This document shows, piece after piece, positions 22,283 through 30,477 of a stretch of DNA of 64,000 bases. Both the position numbers and the translations under genes were made by a program. The stretch's first letter is position 1; the number at the start of each line of letters is the position of its first letter. The notes beneath the pieces are model-generated. The model did not search any database and was not told the origin of the DNA. It saw only the letters and a list, made by a program, of their open reading frames with translations. Source of the stretch: Microbacterium sp. BR1 (GTDB lineage: Bacteria > Actinomycetota > Actinomycetes > Actinomycetales > Microbacteriaceae); contig NZ_NMUN01000010.1 in NCBI RefSeq assembly GCF_002812725.1, positions 124,001-188,000 of the forward strand, given 5' to 3'.

Positions 22283-22316
22283 CAGTTGCTACGATCGGCG
22301 GGCGTTGTCGGCAGAC

Positions 22317-22796
22317 TCAGGCCAGTGGCTGCGAGATGTCGGCGACGGTCGCTCCGAGAGCGTCGAAAAGCGGCTGAGACTCGACGAAAAGACTGTATCC
22401 GTGTGCGCCGGCACCGAGCGCCACACGACCGGATATCGTCTCGTCCGCGTAGACGGGCCAGGCCGTCGTACTACCGAGGGGCACGATCGTGCCGCGCTCA
22501 TAACCCGTCGCGCCGAGGGCGCGTTCCGGGTCGGGCAGTTGGAGCTTGTTGACGCCCACGAGGGTGCGGAGCTTCGGCCATGCGATCTGTCGATCACCCG
22601 GGACCAGCGCGAAGAGGTAACTGTCATCGCTTCGTTTGACCACGAGGGTCTTGACGATGTCGCGTGGCTCGATACCGAGCAGCGCGGCGGCTTCGTGCAG
22701 ACTGCCCGCTTCCGGGCGTTCACGGATCTCGATGTCGAGACCGAGGTCGGATGCCGCCGACCGCACACGTGCGGTGGCGGCATCCGGATCACTCAT
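22317..22796 (-). CDS. YbaK/EbsC-type aminoacyl-tRNA deacylase
   Basis: This 159-aa YbaK/ProX domain protein would hydrolyse mischarged aminoacyl-tRNA (for example Cys-tRNA-Pro). Typical features are IVKTLVVKRSDDSYLFALVPGDR, with the conserved Lys, and the GYERGTIVPLG region. The start is ATG 22796, overlapping the stop of the upstream hypothetical gene by 8 bp. It runs opposite to the tRNA pair and ends 34 bp from tRNA-Ala. Confidence 0.88.
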   Translation of the reverse strand: MSDPDAATARVRSAASDLGLDIEIRERPEAGSLHEAAALLGIEPRDIVKTLVVKRSDDSYLFALVPGDRQIAWPKLRTLVGVNKLQLPDPERALGATGYERGTIVPLGSTTAWPVYADETISGRVALGAGAHGYSLFVESQPLFDALGATVADISQPLA

Positions 22797-23373
22797 CGGG
22801 AGAGCGGAGCGGGTCGTCCGCGACCCAGAGCTCGTCGTCGGCCCGCAGTGTCTGCCACGCGGCGTATAGCACGCCAGCCGCGGCGATGACGCCGAGGACG
22901 ATGGCGATGACGCTGCCCGTGCTGATGCCGGAGCGCTGGGGCTCGAGCACGGCAAGCTTCTTCGACATGGCCTTGGTGGCCTTCTTGCTGTACGCGTCCG
23001 CCTTCTTGCCGAAGCTGCGGGAGTCGGGCAGCGAGAAGCCGCGACCTGATGCCAGGCGCTCACGGGTGTCGTTCGCCGCGTCCCAGACGGAGAGTGCGCT
23101 ACCGACGACCCCGCCGACCGCCGGAACGACCCGGTGTTCGAGGACGTCGCGGCTGACCTTGGCACTCTTCTGAACAACGGGGACGACCCGCTGTTCGTAT
23201 GTCGCCTGAACGGCCGGCGCGACCTGTTCGCGTGAGTAGTTGCCGAGCTGACGGCTCGCTTCGCGGGCGATACCCGCGGCCTCTCCTACCAGCACCTGCT
23301 GCGTCTGCCACACCTTGTTGGCGGAATCCTGCAGCTTGCGGAGCTCTTTCTTGCGCTTACGACTCAGGCCCAC
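22789..23373 (-). CDS. Hypothetical single-pass membrane protein
   Basis: I do not recognise this 194-aa protein. It begins with a very basic segment (GLSRKRKKELRKLQ), continues with helical, charged sequence that contains a repeated RVVP-x-V motif (residues 62-67 and 81-86), then a Lys-rich stretch, and ends with one membrane helix (about 153-173) and a short acidic tail. The architecture suggests a tail-anchored protein with a large cytoplasmic domain. It is translationally coupled to the YbaK gene, whose start it overlaps. No function is proposed. Confidence 0.75.
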   Translation of the reverse strand: MGLSRKRKKELRKLQDSANKVWQTQQVLVGEAAGIAREASRQLGNYSREQVAPAVQATYEQRVVPVVQKSAKVSRDVLEHRVVPAVGGVVGSALSVWDAANDTRERLASGRGFSLPDSRSFGKKADAYSKKATKAMSKKLAVLEPQRSGISTGSVIAIVLGVIAAAGVLYAAWQTLRADDELWVADDPLRSPDE

Positions 23374-23478
23374 GGCTGCCTCCTTGTTCGTCGGGGCGAC
23401 GATGCGCCCCTCCCCATCTTGCCACGGTGAGCCCGAGAGGCCAGAGTTCGCGGCAAACTCCTATGCCAGAATGGATCA

Positions 23479-24036
23479 ATGCCGCATCACACCGCTGTCG
23501 CCACCCTGCACACCAACCACGGCGACATTGTCGTCAACCTCTACGGTGACCACGCTCCCCGCACGGTTCGCAACTTCATCGGGCTCTCCGACGGAACCGG
23601 TGAATGGACCGATCCCGCCACGGGCAAGCCCGGCGAGGGCGCCCTCTACACGGATGTGGTCTTCCACCGCATCATCCCCGGCTTCATGATCCAGGGCGGC
23701 GATCCGCTCGGACAGGGCACCGGAGGACCGGGCTACAACTTCGACGACGAGATCAGCCCCGAGCTCAACTTCAACGCCCCCTACGTGCTCGCGATGGCCA
23801 ACGCCGGCCTGCGTCGCAACGCGATCACGGGCAAGGCCGAGGGCACGAACGGCTCGCAGTTCTTCATCACGACTGACCCCACGCCGTGGCTGCAGGGCAA
23901 GCACACGATCTTCGGTGAGGTCGCCGACGACGCGTCGCGTGCCGTCGTCGACGCCATCGGCGCCGTCCCGACCGCCGGCGGCGACCGGCCGATCGAGCCC
24001 GTCGTGCTGCAGTCGGTCGACATCGTCACGGTCTGA
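23479..24036 (+). CDS. ppiA: Cyclophilin-type peptidyl-prolyl isomerase
   Basis: This 185-aa cytoplasmic cyclophilin has the family signatures FHRIIPGFMIQGGDP and GTNGSQFFITT and ends in the usual beta strand. No signal peptide or lipobox is visible. It accelerates prolyl isomerisation during folding. The order cyclophilin-rhomboid-crgA next to the gyrA/tRNA block is the same as in many Actinobacteria (Mycobacterium ppiA). The rhomboid gene begins 9 bp after the stop. Confidence 0.95.
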   Translation: MPHHTAVATLHTNHGDIVVNLYGDHAPRTVRNFIGLSDGTGEWTDPATGKPGEGALYTDVVFHRIIPGFMIQGGDPLGQGTGGPGYNFDDEISPELNFNAPYVLAMANAGLRRNAITGKAEGTNGSQFFITTDPTPWLQGKHTIFGEVADDASRAVVDAIGAVPTAGGDRPIEPVVLQSVDIVTV

Positions 24037-24045
24037 CGTACTCGC

Positions 24046-24891
24046 GTGAGCGCTGACGGGGCACGTAATCCCGAAGACTTCTGCTATCGGCATCCCGATC
24101 GCCGGAGCTACGTGCTCTGTCAGCGCTGCCTCCGCACCATCTGCCCGGAGTGCCAGACACAGGGTGCCGTTGGTGTCATCTGCCCCGAGTGCATGAAGGC
24201 CCAGCGAGCCGATACGCCCAAGGCCGTGCGCCGCGCGCGCTCGTCCGTGCGCGCGATCAGCGGTCGTCCCCTCGTGACGTACTGGATCATCGGGGTGACG
24301 GTCGCGCTCTTCGTGCTCGACTACATCCCCGGGCTCAACCTGACGAGCCTCTTCTGGTTCAACAGTGGCTACCTCGACCCGGCACTGGGGAACTTCCAGC
24401 CGTGGCGACTTCTCACGGACATGCTGGCTCACGACGGCCTGTGGCATGTCGGTCTCAACATGCTCGCCGTCTGGATGATCGGGCGGAGCCTCGAGCCGCT
24501 GCTCGGTCACATCCGATTCCTCCTCCTGTATGTGCTCTCGGGCCTTGCGGGCTCCGTCGCGGTCGCGCTGCTCGCACCCGGGACATTCGTGATCGGCGCG
24601 TCAGGAGCGGTGTTTGGATTGCTCGGAGCGCTGCTGGTGATCGGGCGGCACATCGGCGCCAACATCACCGGCATCCTGATCATCGTCGGCATCAACCTGG
24701 TGATCGGGTTCCTGCCGGGCTTCGCGATCTCGTGGCAGGCGCACGTGGGCGGGCTCGCCGCGGGTGCCCTCGCGGGACTGATCTTCGCGCGCACGCGTCG
24801 GGCCGATCAGCGCGGGCTGCAATACGGTCTGCTCGCGGGATTGGCGGCGGTGCTGCTCGCACTATGCGCCGTGCCCGCACTCATCGGTTGA
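24046..24891 (+). CDS. Rhomboid family intramembrane serine protease
   Basis: This 281-aa protein has an N-terminal zinc-finger-like module with paired cysteines (CYRHPDRRSYVLCQRC, CPEC, CPEC), then six membrane helices. The catalytic Ser lies in GASGAVFG and the partner His in AHVGGLAAG, so the active site looks intact. Rhomboids cleave membrane proteins within the bilayer. GTG 24046 is the start. The form with a cysteine module is common next to crgA in Actinobacteria; its substrate is unknown. Confidence 0.92.
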   Translation: MSADGARNPEDFCYRHPDRRSYVLCQRCLRTICPECQTQGAVGVICPECMKAQRADTPKAVRRARSSVRAISGRPLVTYWIIGVTVALFVLDYIPGLNLTSLFWFNSGYLDPALGNFQPWRLLTDMLAHDGLWHVGLNMLAVWMIGRSLEPLLGHIRFLLLYVLSGLAGSVAVALLAPGTFVIGASGAVFGLLGALLVIGRHIGANITGILIIVGINLVIGFLPGFAISWQAHVGGLAAGALAGLIFARTRRADQRGLQYGLLAGLAAVLLALCAVPALIG

Positions 24892-24943
24892 CCGAGGGTC
24901 GCGTCCGGCTTCCCACGCTCAGCGGTCCGGATCGAACGGGCGG

Positions 24944-24989
24944 TTGTCCACAGGGTTCTGCACAGCTGTGGAGAATTACACGGGTGTAA
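24944..24989. promoter_or_regulatory. DnaA box and palindrome cluster between rhomboid gene and crgA
   Basis: TTGTCCACA (24944-24952) is a perfect DnaA box. TCCACAG (24948-24954) and CTGTGGA (24965-24971) form an inverted repeat; CACAGCTGTG (24961-24970) is a perfect 10-bp palindrome; TTACAC-GG-GTGTAA (24976-24989) is a 14-bp inverted repeat. The cluster lies between two convergent genes, so it is not an obvious promoter. Confidence 0.6.
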
Positions 24990-24998
24990 CTACCCCGT

Positions 24999-25232
24999 TC
25001 AGCGCCAGCGCGTCGTCATCAAGAACCCGATGAGGGCGATGCCGAAGCCGATGCCCAGGTTCCATGCGCCGACTCCTGGAATCGGCAGCGTGCCGTTGCT
25101 CAGGTAGAAGACCAGGACCCAGGCAAGGCCGAGCAGCATGAAGCCGATCATGACCGGCTTGAACCAAACGGGATTGGGGGTGTCGACGTCGCGACGGGGC
25201 GCGCCGGGGTCGACGTCGTCAGATCGGGACAT
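24999..25232 (-). CDS. crgA: Cell division protein CrgA
   Basis: This 77-aa protein has two membrane helices (about residues 26-48 and 57-74) separated by the hallmark turn NGTLPIPGVGAWN, the signature of CrgA, which links FtsZ, FtsI and other divisome parts in Actinobacteria. ATG 25232 is chosen; ATG 25241 is also in frame. A TACAAT hexamer (25245-25240 on the minus strand) lies just before 25232 and could act as a -10 element giving a leaderless mRNA from that ATG. crgA is divergent from the sortase gene. Confidence 0.92.
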   Translation of the reverse strand: MSRSDDVDPGAPRRDVDTPNPVWFKPVMIGFMLLGLAWVLVFYLSNGTLPIPGVGAWNLGIGFGIALIGFLMTTRWR

Positions 25233-25286
25233 GAGAGCCATTGTAGCGGTGAGGCTGTACCCAGCACGTTGGCCTAGGATCGGCGC

Positions 25287-26111
25287 GTGGACATGCGGGC
25301 ATCCGGGGGACAGCAGGACGAAGCGGATGTCGTGCGCCCTGATGCCGACGGGGCCGCTGAGCCGACCGGTGGTCGTCGTCCGCGCAAGATCAGTGTCGTG
25401 GGTGTGGCGGGCGAACTGCTCCTGACGGCCGGGGTCGTCGTGATGCTCTTCGTCGCCTGGCAGTTCGGAATCGGTGATCAGATCGCGGCCGCGCAGAATC
25501 GGGCCGACGCCCAGGCGCTCGCGGAACAGTGGCAGGACTCCCCGCCGGAACCCGGGCCCACCTCCGCGCCGTCCGCCACTGCGGCACCGGACGCGCCAGT
25601 CGCTCCGGTGATCACCGCCGAGCCCGCGGACGGTGAGGTCTTCGGCATCATGTACGTCCCCCGATTCGGACCCGACTTCGCGGTCCGGATGGGTGGGGGC
25701 GTGTCGCGGGAACGAACTCTGGACACGATCGGCATCGGGCACTATCCCGGTACGCAGATGCCCGGTGACGTCGGCAACTTCGCGGTCGCCGCCCACCGCA
25801 CCGGGTTCGGGGGCGCGCCGTTCTACTCGATCGACGAGCTGCGGGTCGGCGACCCGGTCATCGTCGAGACGGCGGACGGCTGGTACACGTACATCTTCCG
25901 GACTCTCGAGTACGTGCGTCCCACGGCCGTCGACGTTCTGGACCCGGTACCCCAGGCAACCCCGACCGGTCTGGGTGGGAGATATCTGACGATGACGAGC
26001 TGCTCGCCGCGCCACACGATCGCCGAGCGCATCATCGCCTATGCGCTGTTCGACTCCTTCCGGCCGCGTGCCGACGGCCCGCCTGCGGGTCTGCCGACGG
26101 TGGTGTCCTGA
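25287..26111 (+). CDS. srtE: Class E sortase
   Basis: This 274-aa membrane-anchored transpeptidase has one N-terminal helix (about residues 36-58), a Pro/Ala-rich spacer and a C-terminal sortase domain. The catalytic His lies in AAHRTGFGG, the Cys in LTMTSCSPRHT and the Arg in TIAERIIAY. Class E sortases of high-GC Gram-positives attach proteins with LAXTG-type signals to the cell wall. GTG 25287 is used; ATG 25293 is an alternative. No sortase substrate is encoded nearby. The stop overlaps the next small gene by one base. Confidence 0.92.
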   Translation: MDMRASGGQQDEADVVRPDADGAAEPTGGRRPRKISVVGVAGELLLTAGVVVMLFVAWQFGIGDQIAAAQNRADAQALAEQWQDSPPEPGPTSAPSATAAPDAPVAPVITAEPADGEVFGIMYVPRFGPDFAVRMGGGVSRERTLDTIGIGHYPGTQMPGDVGNFAVAAHRTGFGGAPFYSIDELRVGDPVIVETADGWYTYIFRTLEYVRPTAVDVLDPVPQATPTGLGGRYLTMTSCSPRHTIAERIIAYALFDSFRPRADGPPAGLPTVVS

Positions 26112-26266
26112 TGTACGGCGCGTTGTGGCGCGTTCTGCCCGGGCCGTGGTGGGTTCGGACGCTGATTCTGCTCGTGGCGGCAGCAGCCGTCGTCTACGCG
26201 CTGTTCTTCTACGTCTTCCCCGTCGTCGCCGTCTGGATCGCCCCCGAAGAGGTCACGGTCCAGTGA
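26111..26266 (+). CDS. Small membrane protein between srtE and pabA
   Basis: This 51-codon gene starts at ATG 26111 (sharing one base with the sortase stop) and ends at 26266, overlapping the pabA start by 4 bp (GTGA). The product begins MYGALWRVLPGPWWVR and has one long hydrophobic helix, about residues 16-43, then a short acidic tail. The tight coupling on both sides and the clean membrane profile support a real gene. Its function is unknown; it might assist the sortase. Confidence 0.75.
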   Translation: MYGALWRVLPGPWWVRTLILLVAAAAVVYALFFYVFPVVAVWIAPEEVTVQ

Positions 26267-26904
26267 GTTTCCGCGTGCTCGTCGTCGATAACGACGACAG
26301 CTTCGTCTTCACGCTCGTCGACTACCTCGCGCAGCTCGGTGCCGACGTGGACGTCATCCGCAGCCGTGAGATCTCGCCGGGATCGGTGCGGCAGGCGTTG
26401 AGCCCGCACGACGCCGTCCTGCTCTCGCCCGGCCCGGGGTCCCCGCGTGATGCCGGAGCATCCATCCCGATCGTGCGTGCCGCCGAGCAGAGCGGAATCC
26501 ATCTGCTCGGGGTCTGTCTCGGCCACCAGGCGATCGCCGAGGCCTTCGGGGGTGTCGTGGCGACCGCGGCAGAGCTGATGCACGGCAAGACCTCGCGACT
26601 GTTGCACGATGGCTCGGGGCTTTTCGAAGGCATCCCGTCCCCGTTCACGGCGACGCGCTACCACTCGCTCGCCGTGGTGGAGGGGTCGCTGCCGCCGGAC
26701 CTGAGCGTCACGGCGCGCACGGACGGCGGCGTGATCATGGCGGTCGCGCATCGCCGGGCGCCCCTGCGCGGTGTGCAGTTCCATCCGGAGAGCGTCCTCA
26801 CGGACGGCGGGCACCGCCTGCTCGCGAACTGGCTCGCCGAGGCCGGCATGCCCGAGGCACTCGCGGCCGCCGAGGGCAAGCATCCGCTCGTCGGCTCTGC
26901 CTGA
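26263..26904 (+). CDS. pabA: Aminodeoxychorismate/anthranilate synthase glutamine amidotransferase
   Basis: This 213-aa class I glutamine amidotransferase supplies ammonia to a chorismate-using synthase in folate or tryptophan synthesis. The catalytic Cys lies in GVCLGHQAIAEAFGG, the His-Glu pair in FHPESVLT, and the oxyanion region is LLSPGPGSP. GTG 26263 starts right after the conserved overlap with the small gene. In Mycobacterium the gene at this exact place, convergent with pknB, is called trpG. No synthase large subunit is adjacent, so PabA and TrpG cannot be told apart here. Confidence 0.9.
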   Translation: MSFRVLVVDNDDSFVFTLVDYLAQLGADVDVIRSREISPGSVRQALSPHDAVLLSPGPGSPRDAGASIPIVRAAEQSGIHLLGVCLGHQAIAEAFGGVVATAAELMHGKTSRLLHDGSGLFEGIPSPFTATRYHSLAVVEGSLPPDLSVTARTDGGVIMAVAHRRAPLRGVQFHPESVLTDGGHRLLANWLAEAGMPEALAAAEGKHPLVGSA

Positions 26905-26937
26905 GCGTGGGGTAAGGCGTCCCTGCGAATCGGGAGT

Positions 26938-28644
26938 CTAGGGCGCCGTCCCGGTGCAGACGGTCAGTGCGATCGTCGAGCCGACGGCCGCCTCACCGGG
27001 CGGAATCGACTGCTGCGTCACGATCTCGGGTTCGGTCGCCGGGCAGCTCGGGTCCTCGATGCGACTCGCCGTGAGCTGGACGCTCGGGCCCTGGATGCTG
27101 TCTGTCGCGGCCTGCAGCGTGAAGCCGACGTAGTTGATGATCGCCACGCGACCCGTCGCGGTCACGAGGTTCACCGTCGAGCCCACGATGACGCTCTCTT
27201 CCGCGAGAGGCGAGGACGAAATGACCGTCCCCTCAGCCTTGCCGGGCACACTGCGAGACGTGATCTGCCCGACCTTGAGCCCGGTTGCTTCGATCGAGGC
27301 CCGGGCATCCGCCTCGGACAGACCCTCGACGGGCGGCACGAGTGTCGTTTCGGCTCCGGTCGAGACGTAGAGGGTGACTTCTTGTCCGACCGTGACACCC
27401 ACTCCCGCCGCGGGAACCGTTCGGATGACGTGACCTTCCGCCACCGTGTCGCTCGCCTCGTCGCGGCGTACGGCGTCGAGATCCGCCTCCGCGAGGGCGC
27501 TGTTCGCGGCCTCGTAGGTCTGCCCGGTCACCGAGGGAACAACGCGGGCCGTTGAGGGGACCTCGTTGCCGGGCTGGATCGTCACGATCCAGAAGAAGAG
27601 AGAGATGATCACGACGGCCAGCACGGCGACGCCCGTCCAGATCCAGGCTGCCGGGGGTCCGCTCTGCGTCCGCGCCATGGTCTCGTCGGTGCTCAGCTGG
27701 CGGAGGGAACGTGCGGTCTCGGCCGCCTGCCGCGGGTTCGCGCCGTAGAGCTCGGTCGTCAGCGCCCCGAGCTGGCGCTTGCTGGGCGCGGCGCCACCGA
27801 CGGCAGCGTCCAGCGCAGATCGGAACTGCTCGGCAGTCTGGTACCGCTGGAAGGGGTCCTTGGCGAGGGCGCGCAGAACGACGGCGTCCAGTGCGCGCGA
27901 GACCTCGGGGTTGAGCTCCGACGGAGCATCCGGTGTCTCGCTGACGTGCTGATAGGCGACCGCCACGGGCGATTCGCCGCGGAACGGCGCGCGGCCGGTG
28001 AGGAGTTCGAAGAGGACGACCCCCGTCGAGTACAGGTCGGCGCGGCCGTCGACGGCCTCGCCCTTCGCCTGCTCGGGAGAGAAATAGGCCGCGGTGCCCA
28101 GGATGGCCGTCGTGTCGGCCACCGTCGACGACGAGTCAGAGACCGCGCGCGCGATACCGAAGTCCATCACCTTGATCTGACCCGCGTCGGTGATCATGAC
28201 GTTGCCGGGCTTGATGTCGCGGTGCACCACGCCCGCCCGGTGGGAGTACTCCAGCGCCTCGAGAATGCCATCGACGTACCGGACGGCATCGGCCTCCGGC
28301 ACCGGACCGGCATCGATGACGTCCTTCAGGAGGGCACCCTCCACGAGCTCCATCACGATGTAGGGAACCGGATGCGTCGAGCCATCCGCATCGCGTTCGG
28401 TCTCTTCTCCGGCGTCGAAGACGCGCACGATCGTCGGGTTCGCCATGCGCGACGCCGCCTGTGCTTCCAGGCGGAAACGTGTGCGGAAGGCGGCATCGTC
28501 GGCCAGGTCGCGCTTGAGGACCTTGATCGCGATCGCGCGGCCGAGCGTCAGGTCGTAACCGCGATAGACCGAGGCCATTCCCCCGCGACCGACGAGTTCG
28601 TCGATGCGATATCGACCCGACAGCACGCGTGGCTCAGTCGTCAC
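26938..28644 (-). CDS. pknB: Serine/threonine protein kinase PknB with PASTA repeats
   Basis: This 568-aa receptor kinase has an N-terminal Hanks-type kinase domain (Lys41; HRDIKPGN at 141-148; DFG at 161-163), a juxtamembrane linker, one membrane helix (about 333-355) and an extracellular tail with three PASTA repeats, from about residue 368 to the end. PASTA domains bind peptidoglycan fragments or lipid II and couple wall status to phosphorylation of growth and division proteins. It is the last gene of the fhaA-to-pknB operon, 78 bp after pknA. Confidence 0.96.
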   Translation of the reverse strand: MTTEPRVLSGRYRIDELVGRGGMASVYRGYDLTLGRAIAIKVLKRDLADDAAFRTRFRLEAQAASRMANPTIVRVFDAGEETERDADGSTHPVPYIVMELVEGALLKDVIDAGPVPEADAVRYVDGILEALEYSHRAGVVHRDIKPGNVMITDAGQIKVMDFGIARAVSDSSSTVADTTAILGTAAYFSPEQAKGEAVDGRADLYSTGVVLFELLTGRAPFRGESPVAVAYQHVSETPDAPSELNPEVSRALDAVVLRALAKDPFQRYQTAEQFRSALDAAVGGAAPSKRQLGALTTELYGANPRQAAETARSLRQLSTDETMARTQSGPPAAWIWTGVAVLAVVIISLFFWIVTIQPGNEVPSTARVVPSVTGQTYEAANSALAEADLDAVRRDEASDTVAEGHVIRTVPAAGVGVTVGQEVTLYVSTGAETTLVPPVEGLSEADARASIEATGLKVGQITSRSVPGKAEGTVISSSPLAEESVIVGSTVNLVTATGRVAIINYVGFTLQAATDSIQGPSVQLTASRIEDPSCPATEPEIVTQQSIPPGEAAVGSTIALTVCTGTAP

Positions 28645-28722
28645 GGGGTACTCCTCGTCGATGGGGAAAGGGATCTGTCTAGCCTAGGTGGCGGGTACGA
28701 AACGGGCGGTTCGCCGCGACGA

Positions 28723-30477
28723 TCACGGGGCCGGTGGTGTCGGCGGCGTCGAGGGGGCCGCCGCTGTGATGGTCGCCGACGCCTCTGGAGAGGTGTCCGA
28801 CGTGCGATCTCCCCCGGGGCCGCCCGTGCAGGTGACCGTGTACTTGACGATCAGCGACTGCCCGGTGTTCGTGCTGACCTCGATGGGCGCCGTCCGCTGG
28901 TTGGCGGCGATCACGATCGATGATTGCCCGTTCGAGAAGAGGCCGTTCGAGGCGTTCAGGTTGTACGACAGCACCGAACCCGTCCCGGGGGCGCAGGTGT
29001 AACCAGACCACTGGGCGTTGACGGTGCTACCCGCCGTGACGGTGGTCACGGGAGTTCCGCCATCCTGGATCGTCGGGGCACCCGGCGTCGTCATCGGCGT
29101 AACCGACTTGTACCGGGTGAGCTCGATCGTGGTGCCCTTCGGGACGTTGGGGCCCGAAGGGTTGACGTCGTAGACGAGTCCGACCTGGTCCTCGGTCGTC
29201 GCGGGGTTGCCGTCCGTGCACGACGAGTTCAGGCCGACCCCGGTCAGCGTCGCTCGCGCGGCCTCGCAGTTCTGGCCGACGAGGTCGAGAGCATCGACGT
29301 TGACGGTGGTCGGGGTGGGCGCCGGCTCGCTGGACGTCGCAGATGCGCTCGGCTTCTTCGATGTGGGCGTGCCGGATGGGTCAGCCCCGCCGCCCTGGTT
29401 CGCCAGCAGCGCCCAGACGGCGCCGCCGAGAACGAGGAGCAGCAGAACGATCAGCGCGATGAGCGGCCAGGTCCACGGGCTGCGCTTGCGCGGCGGAGCC
29501 TCCTCCACGGCGGTCGCCGTGGCACCGGTCGCATCGGACGGCGTCAGCAGACGTGTAGCCGCGTCGAGCGGCGCGGCCGACGTCAGCAGCTGAGTTGCAT
29601 CGTCGTTCGCCACGACACCGGTGGCGATCGCCGGAATGGCGGCAGCGGCGGCGGCGATGTCGCCCCTGCGGAGGGCGGTGGCGGCACGGGCGACGACCGC
29701 GGTGGAGCTCGGGCGGTCTTCCGGCTTCTTCGCGATCATGGCGAACACGAGGTTCTGAACAGGAACCGCGACGGTCGGCGGCAGGGGCGGCGGTTGCTCG
29801 TTGATCTGAGCCATGGCGATCGCGACCTGCGACTCACCCGTGAAGGGGCGCTTGCCGGCCAGGCACTCGTAGGCGACGATGCCGAGCGAGTAGATGTCGG
29901 TCGCCGCCGAGGCCGGGTGACCGGATGCCTGTTCGGGCGAGAGGTACTGCACGGTTCCCATGACCTGGCCGGTCGCGGTGAGCGGCACCTGGTCGGCGAT
30001 GCGGGCGATGCCGAAATCGGTGATCTTCACCCGTCCGTCGGGCGTGATCAGCAGGTTGCCCGGCTTGATGTCGCGGTGCACGAGACCCGCCGCGTGGGCT
30101 GCTTGAAGCGCCGCGGATGTCTGGGCGACGATGTCGAGTGTCTTGTCGGTCGACAGGGTGCCATCGCGCTCGAGGATCGTCGACAGGGCCTCGCCCGGGA
30201 CGAGCTCCATCACGAGGAAGGCGCTGCCGTTCTCCTCGCCGTAGTCGAAGACGCTGGCGATGCCCTCGTGGTTGACGAGCGCCGCGTGCCGGGCCTCGGC
30301 GCGGAAGCGCTCGAGGAAGCCGGGATCGCCCATGTATTCGTCTTTGAGGATCTTGATCGCGACGGTACGGCCGATGACGTGGTCGGTGGCTTCCCAGACC
30401 TCGCCCATGCCACCGATCGCGATGCGCGAGATCAGTTCGTAGCGGCCACCGAAGGACACTCCCTGTGTGGGTCTCAT
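28723..30477 (-). CDS. pknA: Serine/threonine protein kinase PknA with extended ectodomain
   Basis: This is a 584-aa kinase: Lys42, HRDIKPGN at 134-141, DFG at 154-156, membrane helix about 337-359. Outside the cell it has a Pro/Ser/Thr linker, one PASTA-like module (about 393-455, with Cys404 and Cys420), and then an Ig- or fibronectin-like beta-rich module (about 465-555, with Cys494 and Cys550) and a Pro-rich end. Mycobacterial PknA is much shorter and has no such ectodomain. The gene overlaps pbpA by 4 bp in the envelope operon. Confidence 0.95.
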   Translation of the reverse strand: MRPTQGVSFGGRYELISRIAIGGMGEVWEATDHVIGRTVAIKILKDEYMGDPGFLERFRAEARHAALVNHEGIASVFDYGEENGSAFLVMELVPGEALSTILERDGTLSTDKTLDIVAQTSAALQAAHAAGLVHRDIKPGNLLITPDGRVKITDFGIARIADQVPLTATGQVMGTVQYLSPEQASGHPASAATDIYSLGIVAYECLAGKRPFTGESQVAIAMAQINEQPPPLPPTVAVPVQNLVFAMIAKKPEDRPSSTAVVARAATALRRGDIAAAAAAIPAIATGVVANDDATQLLTSAAPLDAATRLLTPSDATGATATAVEEAPPRKRSPWTWPLIALIVLLLLVLGGAVWALLANQGGGADPSGTPTSKKPSASATSSEPAPTPTTVNVDALDLVGQNCEAARATLTGVGLNSSCTDGNPATTEDQVGLVYDVNPSGPNVPKGTTIELTRYKSVTPMTTPGAPTIQDGGTPVTTVTAGSTVNAQWSGYTCAPGTGSVLSYNLNASNGLFSNGQSSIVIAANQRTAPIEVSTNTGQSLIVKYTVTCTGGPGGDRTSDTSPEASATITAAAPSTPPTPPAP

